The notes beneath the pieces were generated by a model. The model worked only from the letters and a program-made list of their open reading frames with translations, was not told the DNA's origin and ran no database searches. A stretch of DNA of 33,458 nt from an uncultured Bacteroidota bacterium (lineage in GTDB: Bacteria; Bacteroidota; Bacteroidia; Chitinophagales; Saprospiraceae). How positions within the stretch are numbered: position 1 is the first letter of the stretch; each line of letters opens with the position of its first letter. Below, piece after piece: positions 8,099 to 15,939 of the stretch. The stretch is taken from the NCBI GenBank assembly GCA_902609095.1, contig CACLQQ010000030.1, forward strand, positions 1 through 33,458. The letters are read 5' to 3'. The position numbers were made by a program, and so were the translations under genes.

Positions 8099-9574
8099 AT
8101 GCGCTATATCCTGCTCATAAGTTTGGCCTCAATAAGCTACGTCAGTTATGGACAAACAGATGTTGATAAAATTAATCGTGAAATCAAGTTTGTCAATGAA
8201 TCCATTCATGGAGCGTTAATCTTGCATCGTATCTACGAGAGTTATAATCAGGATATCAACAAATATTTGGATCTCTCAAATTATGAACTCAATAATTACT
8301 ATAATCAGGGCTTACCTACAGACGTATATGGCGATCCAGAGAGATGGTTCTATGATGAATCCCCTAATAAGCTCTACCAAGAAATAATCACCAATCAAAG
8401 CACCCTTATGGGACAGTCTATTATACAAAGTATACATAGGAACTCCCAAAATCTAAATAAAGATCGCTATGCAGTTGAACAACTGATCCAAGCGCCTAAT
8501 ATCAATGAATTATCGATCATCAAAAATCTATATGATGGACTGGAACAGATTATTTCCTATTTTGATAATCTCAGATCAGATGTCAAATCCTTTGATAAAA
8601 TATTAGAACAAAGGAGATATGAAAATAATCTCACTGAAAATCAGAGCACTGTCTATGCAGCCATGGCAGAAATTCACTATGACCTCAAAAAGATCATAAG
8701 AACCTTAAGTCAGAATAATCAAAGTGCTGTTATGAGAAGTATGGCCAAAATCAAGAAAGAACAAAACTGGTTAAATGCCTCCATAAATGACCTCGAGTTT
8801 ACTGAAGAAAGGGAGGCTCTCATTAAAATAGTTGGTAATGTCAATAACATAGTAGCTGAGCTATCGAACTACATTGATAAACCTAAGGTTCCTAAGGAAT
8901 ATGCGTTGTTTGGAAAAGGTTACTACTACTACAATGTAGTTTTACTAACCCTAATGAATCGATATGGCAACGGTTATGTGAGTGAATTCAATCAGTTTAT
9001 CGATCGATTCAATTGGTCAGCCTTACATTTGACAGAGGAGCCCCATTATCTCAAAATACTATATTCAGAAACTACTCCCAGAAAGTTTCTTAATCAGCCT
9101 CAGAAGGAAATTACTACCCTTGAACAACTAAGACGTAAACCTCTCGAACAGCAGATTCCAAAACCCAAATCGGTTGATAATTTTTTCAACGGGAAGAAAA
9201 CCGAAGAAGAAAACAAGAAAATAGAGGTTGATATCCCTGTCAATATAGCACATACACATGTCATCTATGTTGACTCTATACACTTCAATATAGAGCTGTA
9301 CGATCATCTCATAATAGATGGTGATATAGTATCTGTCAATGTAAATGGAGCCTGGATGTATAATGATATCTCTTTAGAAAAAGAAGCAAAAATCATAGAG
9401 CTTACAGTGAACCCTTCCTCTCGTAACTTTATCATGGTGCAAGCAGTAAATGAAGGATGGAGACCACCTAATACGGTAGGTTTAAGATATATGAGTAATG
9501 GAAAAGTTGAAAATATAATTCTCAAAACTGACCTTAAGTTGGCTGAACTTATAGAGATAAAGTATAGACAGTAA
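8099..9574 (+). CDS. Secreted protein of unknown function, Saprospiraceae-type
   Basis: I prefer the start at 8099: it gives a signal peptide (MRYILLISLASISYVSYG, cleavage near GQ) and removes an overlap with mnmG that a longer frame to 8030 would create. The mature part has a helical middle (about residues 20-310, with INREIKFVNESIHG early on and KEYALFGKGYYYYN later) and a proline/lysine-rich linker. The C-terminal beta-sandwich of about 100 residues reads HVIYVDSIHFNIELYDH, DGDIVSVNVNG and NEGWRPPNTVGLRY, resembling small Ig-like tail domains of Bacteroidota secreted proteins. No type IX sorting tail is evident. It sits between mnmG and a broken TPR-type gene, possibly one operon. I recall similar proteins only from Saprospiraceae; function unknown. 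Confidence 0.75.
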   Translation: MRYILLISLASISYVSYGQTDVDKINREIKFVNESIHGALILHRIYESYNQDINKYLDLSNYELNNYYNQGLPTDVYGDPERWFYDESPNKLYQEIITNQSTLMGQSIIQSIHRNSQNLNKDRYAVEQLIQAPNINELSIIKNLYDGLEQIISYFDNLRSDVKSFDKILEQRRYENNLTENQSTVYAAMAEIHYDLKKIIRTLSQNNQSAVMRSMAKIKKEQNWLNASINDLEFTEEREALIKIVGNVNNIVAELSNYIDKPKVPKEYALFGKGYYYYNVVLLTLMNRYGNGYVSEFNQFIDRFNWSALHLTEEPHYLKILYSETTPRKFLNQPQKEITTLEQLRRKPLEQQIPKPKSVDNFFNGKKTEEENKKIEVDIPVNIAHTHVIYVDSIHFNIELYDHLIIDGDIVSVNVNGAWMYNDISLEKEAKIIELTVNPSSRNFIMVQAVNEGWRPPNTVGLRYMSNGKVENIILKTDLKLAELIEIKYRQ

Positions 9575-9610
9575 AGATCCGATAAGCCTTAATATAGTTG
9601 TCATTGTACA

Positions 9611-11058
9611 GTGCTTTTAACTGCAACAAGAACAATAATTGTTTTAACAGTCATTCCTCTAAGCTTAACTCTTCAGCTAGATAGTCGAGCCTATTTTGAC
9701 TATAATGAAGAAATGAAAAGAGCCTACAACTATGTATTGCAATTAAAAACAGATAGTGCTAGTATAATCCTAAATGGACTAAAAGTCGAGAAAACACTAA
9801 ATCTTGCAAGCTTACATATTGAAAATTATATCGACTTTTTTACTGTCTTTTTAGGAGAAGAAAAACCAGACCTCGAACGGTTTAAAGAGAGAAAAGACAT
9901 ACGACTTGAAAGAATTAAAGAGGGGTCAGTAAATTCTCCATTTAGCAAATTTACTCAAGCTGAGATCATCCTACAATATGCTATTGCCCGAAGTAAATTC
10001 GAAGAATACATCCGTGCAGGATGGGATATCAATAGAGCCAACAATCTATTTAGTAATAATCAAAAACAGTATCCGCAATTCATAGTAAACAATAAAAATC
10101 TGTCCATAATCCATGCTTTGATGGGTTCACTCAAAGGAATTCAAAAGAGTTTGATAAAAATCTTTACTTAACTTAATGGAAACTATGCTCAAGGCATAAG
10201 AGAAATTGATGAGCTATTCAATTCTACATCAAAGAATAAAGGTGTTTTCAGTATAGAAATTAAAGCAATTAGGGCATTAATCAGTTTACATGTTAAGAAG
10301 GAGCCAGCTAAAGCACTAAGGATTATTGATATAAAGGAGATTATCCAGCAAAAAAGTCCTTTACTTGATTTCGTAAGATATTCCTTAGCCAAACAGAATA
10401 AAGAGTCTCAAAAAAAATTGATCCAATACCTGGAGAGTGCTCTCTCACATAAGGTCAATACCCCATTCGAATATCTCAACCTTATTATGGGTGTAGAACT
10501 GCTCCAAAGAGGAGATTTTAGAGCAAAAGAATATTTTCTCAATTTCAAGAATCGGTTTGATGGCAGGCACTACATAAAAGAAGCATACCAAAAATTGGCT
10601 TGGCATGAATTGATCCTGAATAATAGTGGTAAAGGATATAATGATTGGATGCCGAAACTAAGAACGTCTAGTTATACAACAATCGGAGAGGACCAATTAG
10701 CTCAAAAAGAAGCCTTAGCTGAGGAGATACCTAATAGATCAATTCTCTCTGCCAGAATATTATATGATGGGCGTAACTATAATGAGGCTTTAAATGAACT
10801 AAGCACGGTGGAATTACAGAGTTTGAATAATAAGGAGTTATTAGAATCTATAATCAGGTTATTCCCCTGGTCTCAGATGACAAAGAATACTATGCATGTA
10901 GCTCAGCTCTACAATCAGGCATCACTCATATACATATGTATCAACTCGACCAGGCTCAGCAAAGGCTGAAACTGTGTCTAAGACTCAAGCCTAACGAACA
11001 CCGAGAAAGCCTGCATCAGAAAGCTCAAATTTGGCTCCAAAAAATTAAGGGACATTAA
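9611..11058 (+). pseudogene. Broken TPR-type repeat protein gene
   Basis: One gene of about 480 codons with two lesions. From GTG 9611 the frame runs to TAA 10169-10171, after LIKIFT. The same frame then continues without interruption (LNGNYAQGIREIDELFN ... IQYLESAL) to about 10860. There the sense shifts by one base: the out-of-phase frame reads PLVSDDKEYYACSSALQSG ... LKLCLRLKPNEHRESLHQKA and ends properly at TAA 11056-11058. The pattern (FRAKEYFLNF, GRHYIKEAYQKLAWHELIL, QAQKEALAEEIPNRSILSARILYDG) matches a Bacteroidota tetratricopeptide (DUF3808-like) protein as I remember it. The first residues look like a secretion signal. It follows the 8099 gene after 36 bases. As read it cannot make the full protein. 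Confidence 0.75.
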
Positions 11059-11101
11059 TCGTGTGATTAACATCCCATAATATCAATTCAATATCTAATG
11101 C

Positions 11102-12830
11102 TTATTTCTTTCTAAGATTTTTCTTTTTAGAATCCCTCTTGCAAATCTTTACACGCAGACCATTCCCATCTACACAAAATCCCACGTAATGAAACGTTCC
11201 GAACTGTCCATCTAATTCAACAACTTGCTGACCATTAGCATTGGGTATCTCAGCTGAACCATCACCATAATCACAACAGATTCCATCACCATATGCATCT
11301 TGCAGCTCCAACTCATAACAACTAGCAACTAAGTCTATTGATTCCGTTATAACCTTACCTGCCTGACCATCTTGATATGGACCTCCACTATATATAGTAC
11401 TATAGTTTTCGTCAAATATGAACCAAGTCATCTGTGACACATAATCATCAAGTGTGATCTTAAGTGTATAGAAACCTATATTACCAGAATCTCCGTCATC
11501 ATCAGTGCCACTTTGAATTGTGAATGTCTGCTTGGCTCCAAATCTTGTCCAGCCTCCTGGGCACCTGGTTCTCAATTGATACTCATAGACTACATCACTA
11601 TCCAATCCTGTTATTGTTCTTTCTGAAGTAGTGCTATTCTTAGCTGTCCACCTCCTTGTACCAACTTTTCTATATCTGATCCTACTAGGGATGTCTGTCC
11701 AGTCAATCAATACACTACTCTCTGAAAGTTCTTCTACCGTAGATGACTGTGGCGTTTCACATACCTCTGGTTCTGGATCAGGATCATCCGTATTATCACC
11801 TCCGTTGTCATCACCATTCCCCGTGCCATCGATTACATTACTTGCATTGTTGGTTAGATTTGATAAGTTAGCAGATAGATAATTCTCCATTCTAACAGCT
11901 TGACCACTGCCAAATATATACATACATGCATCAGAGTATAATCCATATAATTCATGTGCATGTCGGTGGATCCACAGCTGCTTGTTCCAATATTTTGACA
12001 AACGGTATAATCACTTGATTGATTTGGAGTATCTGCAACTTCATCATCCTGATTACAACCATTGCCCCAGATATGATCAAGCAAGAAATAATGTCCTACT
12101 TCATGTGTCAATGTTCTACCCAAAATATATGGAGCCTCAGGGCGAACTACCCCACATCCATTACCTGCACCAAATGCCGCAGCATCAACTACTACTCCGT
12201 CACCATTACCACTACCTCCAAAAGCAGCATATCCTAACAGTCCTGTATTTGGTTGAACGAATATATTCAGGTATTCACTCCACGCATTAGATTGATCTCC
12301 ATTAGTCCGATTAATAGTTACTGCGGGATCTCCATTCTGTAATCCAAATCCGCTTGGGTGATTTGTATTAGCTATAACGAACGTCAAGCATACCTCTCCA
12401 TTACTCACACCTGGAAATGAATTTGCCGCTTGATTATTCCATTTACTGATGTCACTATTAGTTCCCGCATAATCATTATTGAGAATTGCGACTTGATTTT
12501 GAGCAAGAGCGATAAAACATGCCTTCTGACTAATATTAGCTCCCTGATAATGCATTGCCACAGGAATGATCACAGGGCTATTACACTGAGCTTTCTCCCT
12601 GCCTTGTGCACTCATCTTTTGTTGAACTTAACAAGACGCTCAATATAATTTTGCTCTTAGGCTGGATCAGTTAATAGTTTAGAGGTATGCTCATGAGTTC
12701 CACATGTTCTCTTTTTTTCTAACTTAACCATGTTGATATCGTCTTCCATACTTGGAGCTAAGACATCATCATTACATGAATAGAGGAATGCAAAAAATAG
12801 AGTGCTTAAGATGATCTGTACTTTGTTCAT
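11102..12830 (-). pseudogene. Broken M43 (pappalysin-like) metalloprotease lipoprotein gene
   Basis: Joining three frames gives a complete M43 zinc protease of about 575 residues. The start at ATG 12828-12830 yields a lipoprotein signal with lipobox LYSC. A propeptide-like stretch (KRTCGTHEHTSKLLTDPA) is cut by TAA 12657-12659, and the same frame goes on EQNYIERLVKFNKR. A one-base deletion near 12614-12620 shifts into MSAQGREKAQ. The catalytic domain has HEVGHYFLLDH and the Met-turn NYMDYT. A second one-base loss near 11932-11937 shifts into DACMYIFGSGQAVRMENYL, the usual end of the M43 domain. A fibronectin-III-like domain, a DAYGDGICC beta domain and a basic tail (KKKNLRKK) follow, with no type IX sorting domain. 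Three lesions make this a pseudogene unless the sequence is wrong. Confidence 0.85.
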
Positions 12831-13024
12831 TTTTAGTTTTTTTGAATGTTTCGTAATAGCTACGTCGATAGTGATTATGAATCGAAGTACTGATATTTAC
12901 TATCAGACTTTTGGCCGATTCATAGCAACCATAGAGGCTATTATAGATCAATGGGGTTTTATTATACTTTCCGTTTGGATGCGGTGAGAGGCAAATCTAC
13001 CTTGTGCTCTATAAGCTAAACTCA

Positions 13025-14059
13025 ATGGATACATTCATTAAAGGATTCATATTTGACAGTAGGTATAAACCCTATAGGCATATCCTTTTTTGGATTGTAC
13101 TATATATCGATGAGATATTCTCTTTAGTCGGTTTAACATCAGAGATAGAGTTTCCTGAACTCATCATAGTCCAGTTAATATTGGATGTTCTGACCGTTTA
13201 CATTGCTCTTTATCTTTTCATTCCACGATTTCTCAACACGATGCAATATGGACTATTCTTATTCCTCGTTTTCGTTTCTATATTGTCCAATATTCAATTT
13301 TATTTCATTGCGGAGAACCACTACTATTATTATGAAGAAGACCACCTATCGATATATATTACCTCATTTGTATCCACGATAGGTATCATAGGATTGGCCA
13401 TTGCTATTAAGCTCTTAAAACAACAAGTGAAACAGACAGAAGAGCGCCAAAACCTCATAGAACAGAAAAACAAAATCGAATTACAGTCTTTTAAGGATCA
13501 GATCAATCCGCACTTCCTATTTAATGTACTTAATACGATTTACATACAAACTCAAACTAATGTAGCAGCAGCAACAGAATCAATTATGAAACTCTCTGAT
13601 CTGCTGAGGTTCCAGATTTATGATGTCGCTCATAAGGAATGTATTAGCTATTATCGGGAAACTACATTCTTGAGAAATTATCTCGATTTAGAAATCATGA
13701 GACGTGATGGACTGCAATATAGTTGGGTGGAACATGCTGAAAACCTATCTGCTTTGACCATTCCAAGTTTTATCTTCCTTCCACTAATAGAGAATGCTAT
13801 TAAGCATAGCAAAACAACACATGCTTCAAATGAGCATATAAGTATCGAGGTATCCAAATCTGACACTCTGTTTATCATGACCTGCTCGAATAATATAGGT
13901 GACATCAAGCATCCTAAAGGAGGATTTGGATTGGATAATCTCAAGAAGCGATTGCATTTGTTATTTAACTCTTCTCATAAACTCCTGATTGAACAGAAAG
14001 AAGGTATTTTTATCATAGAATTATCTATTCCTCTCGATGAATTACATAATAATAGATGA
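13025..14059 (+). CDS. LytS/YehU-type sensor histidine kinase
   Basis: A 344-residue membrane kinase. Counting from ATG 13025, four hydrophobic segments occupy about residues 18-130, followed by a short coiled coil. The His_kinase (PF06580) domain has the phospho-acceptor His163 in DQINPHFLFN. The ATP-binding part has PLIENAIKHS (N box) and GGFGLDNLKKR (G box). An in-frame GTG at 13004 would add seven residues; I prefer the ATG because the added stretch has no visible ribosome site. The 3' end overlaps the response-regulator gene by 23 bases, so the two are translated together and form a cognate pair. It is divergent from the broken protease gene. The sensed signal is unknown. Intact. Confidence 0.9.
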   Translation: MDTFIKGFIFDSRYKPYRHILFWIVLYIDEIFSLVGLTSEIEFPELIIVQLILDVLTVYIALYLFIPRFLNTMQYGLFLFLVFVSILSNIQFYFIAENHYYYYEEDHLSIYITSFVSTIGIIGLAIAIKLLKQQVKQTEERQNLIEQKNKIELQSFKDQINPHFLFNVLNTIYIQTQTNVAAATESIMKLSDLLRFQIYDVAHKECISYYRETTFLRNYLDLEIMRRDGLQYSWVEHAENLSALTIPSFIFLPLIENAIKHSKTTHASNEHISIEVSKSDTLFIMTCSNNIGDIKHPKGGFGLDNLKKRLHLLFNSSHKLLIEQKEGIFIIELSIPLDELHNNR

Positions 14060-14744
14060 TGAGCCTGTTGCACGACAAGGTATCCGTTTATTAGCTGATC
14101 AAATTTCTTACCTCAATTATATTGCAGAATATCCGAATCCTATTTTGGGACATGAACATATTAGCCCAAATATAGATCTACTTTTTTTAGATATAGAGAT
14201 GCCAGGACTCAATGGGTTAGAATACCTCAGAAGCTTAAACCCCAATGCGGGAGTAATTCTAACCACAGCTTATCCACAACATGCTCTTGAGGCCTTTGAA
14301 CTAGATGTTATCGACTACTTAGTTAAACCCATAAAGCTGGCTCGATTCATCAAAGCGGTTGAAAGGGCTCGAGATATCAAGACTCTGCGGGCATCAAACA
14401 CAGAAGTAGAAATACAATCTGAAGAAATATATATCAAGGCTGATCGGCAATACCATAAACTGAAGTACTCAGACATCTTCTATATAAAAGGAATGAAGGA
14501 TTATGTATTAATTCATACTGGCACTAAAAAATATATGACTGCGCTAAACCTAAGCACAATCATGAAACAATTACCAGACTCTAAGTTTGCTCGCATTAGC
14601 AAATCCTATATCATCAATACACAGCATATCAAATTAGTTGGTACAGATTATGTCGATGTAGCTGGAGAGGAATTAAACCTCGGAATTTCCTATAAAGAAA
14701 ACTTTATCCAAAAACATGTGAAATCGACTTTGCTTAAGCGATAA
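14037..14744 (+). CDS. LytTR-family response regulator
   Basis: A 235-residue DNA-binding regulator that partners the overlapping LytS-type kinase. The receiver domain (about 1-115) has the acidic pair Asp7/Asp8 (IIIDDEP), the phospho-acceptor Asp52 in LFLDIEMPG, a conserved Thr in LTTAY and the Lys of DYLVKPI. The C-terminal LytTR domain (about 130-233) carries IYIKADRQYHKL, FYIKGMKDYVLIHT and FARISKSYIIN, a standard layout. Targets are unknown; genes of this type in Bacteroidota often regulate nearby surface or transport genes, but the neighbour here is a dead protease gene. The stop lies one base from the stop of the convergent flavoprotein gene, with no obvious terminator between them. 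Confidence 0.93.
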   Translation: MNYIIIDDEPVARQGIRLLADQISYLNYIAEYPNPILGHEHISPNIDLLFLDIEMPGLNGLEYLRSLNPNAGVILTTAYPQHALEAFELDVIDYLVKPIKLARFIKAVERARDIKTLRASNTEVEIQSEEIYIKADRQYHKLKYSDIFYIKGMKDYVLIHTGTKKYMTALNLSTIMKQLPDSKFARISKSYIINTQHIKLVGTDYVDVAGEELNLGISYKENFIQKHVKSTLLKR

Positions 14745-14745
14745 T

Positions 14746-15939
14746 CTATCTCAGCTGGCCAGCCACCCATGCTGTTGTCCATGCTGCCTGAAAATTAAAT
14801 CCCCCAGTTAAACCATCTACGTCTAATACCTCGCCAGAAAAATATAAACCATCAACAGACTTACTTTCTAATGTCTCTCTGTTAACACTATCCCAGGAGA
14901 TTCCGCCACATATAACAAACTCCTCTTTAAATGTCGTCTTACCACTCACCTTATAAAGGTCATAAAGCAAAGTATGCACCAGCTTATTCTTTCCCTTTTT
15001 CGATAATTCACTGCACTTAGTTGTAGCATCTATGGCCGATTTACTCAAGAGGTGATCCCATAATCGCTGTGGAAGATTTAGGGGATTGTAATTTTTAATT
15101 TGCTTATTCGCCCCCTCTATTATGAGTTCTCTAATTGCTGATTCTCCCATAGCCCCAGACCAATTTACAGCGAGCTCAAAGGAATAGTTTAATTGATATA
15201 GATGTCGAGCTGCAAGTGAAGAAAGTTTCAATATTGCTGGACCGCTCATTCCCCAGTGTGTAATTAATAAAGGACCAGAGGCTTTAAAATTGGATCCCAC
15301 TACATCTACAGAAACTAAGTGAGCCGTTACTCCCATAAGCTTAGAGATAGGATTGCCCGGCATGTTAAAAGTAAATAAAGAAGGAACAGGTAATTCTATA
15401 GTATGGCCTAAATCAGCAAGCCATGAATAATTGGACTCCTTATTAGAACCTCCTATTGCTACTATAACCTTATCTACTATCTCTGTGCCCTCCTTAAACT
15501 CGAGTTCGATTTTATTCCCTTTCTGTTGTAAGCCAATGACAGGAGTTTTAATCTTAACATGAATTCCAAGATGTTGAATCTCCTTTTGAAAAGTATCGAT
15601 AATCGTTTGAGAATCATCTGATATAGGAAACATTCGACCATCTGATTCAACTTTGAGTGTGACACCCTTTTTCTCAAACCATTGAACTATATGATAATTA
15701 CTGAATAATTTAAAGTGCTTCTTTAGGGCTTTACGTCCTCTTGGATAGTGTTTGAGTAGTTCGGATGGGTATTTACAATCATGAGTTACATTACAACGAC
15801 CTCCTCCCGATATTTTTACTTTAGACAGAACCTTATTGGTCTTTTCGTATATAGTTATTGTAGCTTCTGGATGAAAGTGCTTACAGCAGATTGCCGCATA
15901 ATACCCAGCCGCTCCTCCACCTATGATAGCGACCCCCAT
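14746..15939 (-). CDS. BaiN/HI0933-family FAD-dependent oxidoreductase
   Basis: A 397-residue flavoprotein of the HI0933/YhiN/BaiN family. The dinucleotide-binding motif GGGAAG is at residues 7-12 and the family motif SGGGRCN at 44-50. A second nucleotide-site motif, VIVAIGGSN, lies near 170, and the C-terminal FAD motif GEVLDVDGLTGGFNFQ near 372-387 is followed by AWTTAWVAG. The length is typical. Members are soluble; the physiological substrate is not established in general, and the name BaiN comes from bile-acid work in gut clostridia that need not apply here. The start overlaps the end of uvrA by 19 bases, implying co-transcription and translational coupling. Intact. Confidence 0.9.
   Translation of the reverse strand: MGVAIIGGGAAGYYAAICCKHFHPEATITIYEKTNKVLSKVKISGGGRCNVTHDCKYPSELLKHYPRGRKALKKHFKLFSNYHIVQWFEKKGVTLKVESDGRMFPISDDSQTIIDTFQKEIQHLGIHVKIKTPVIGLQQKGNKIELEFKEGTEIVDKVIVAIGGSNKESNYSWLADLGHTIELPVPSLFTFNMPGNPISKLMGVTAHLVSVDVVGSNFKASGPLLITHWGMSGPAILKLSSLAARHLYQLNYSFELAVNWSGAMGESAIRELIIEGANKQIKNYNPLNLPQRLWDHLLSKSAIDATTKCSELSKKGKNKLVHTLLYDLYKVSGKTTFKEEFVICGGISWDSVNRETLESKSVDGLYFSGEVLDVDGLTGGFNFQAAWTTAWVAGQLR

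Noticed and set aside
11631..12290. Plus-strand frames opposite the M43 protease gene, including a histidine-rich one
   Set aside because: Antisense shadows of the Asp/Gly-rich protease coding strand.
12802..12987. A 61-codon plus-strand frame starting MLKMICTLF
   Set aside because: It is antisense to the signal-peptide region of the broken M43 gene and shows no family features; its hydrophobic look comes from AT-rich DNA.
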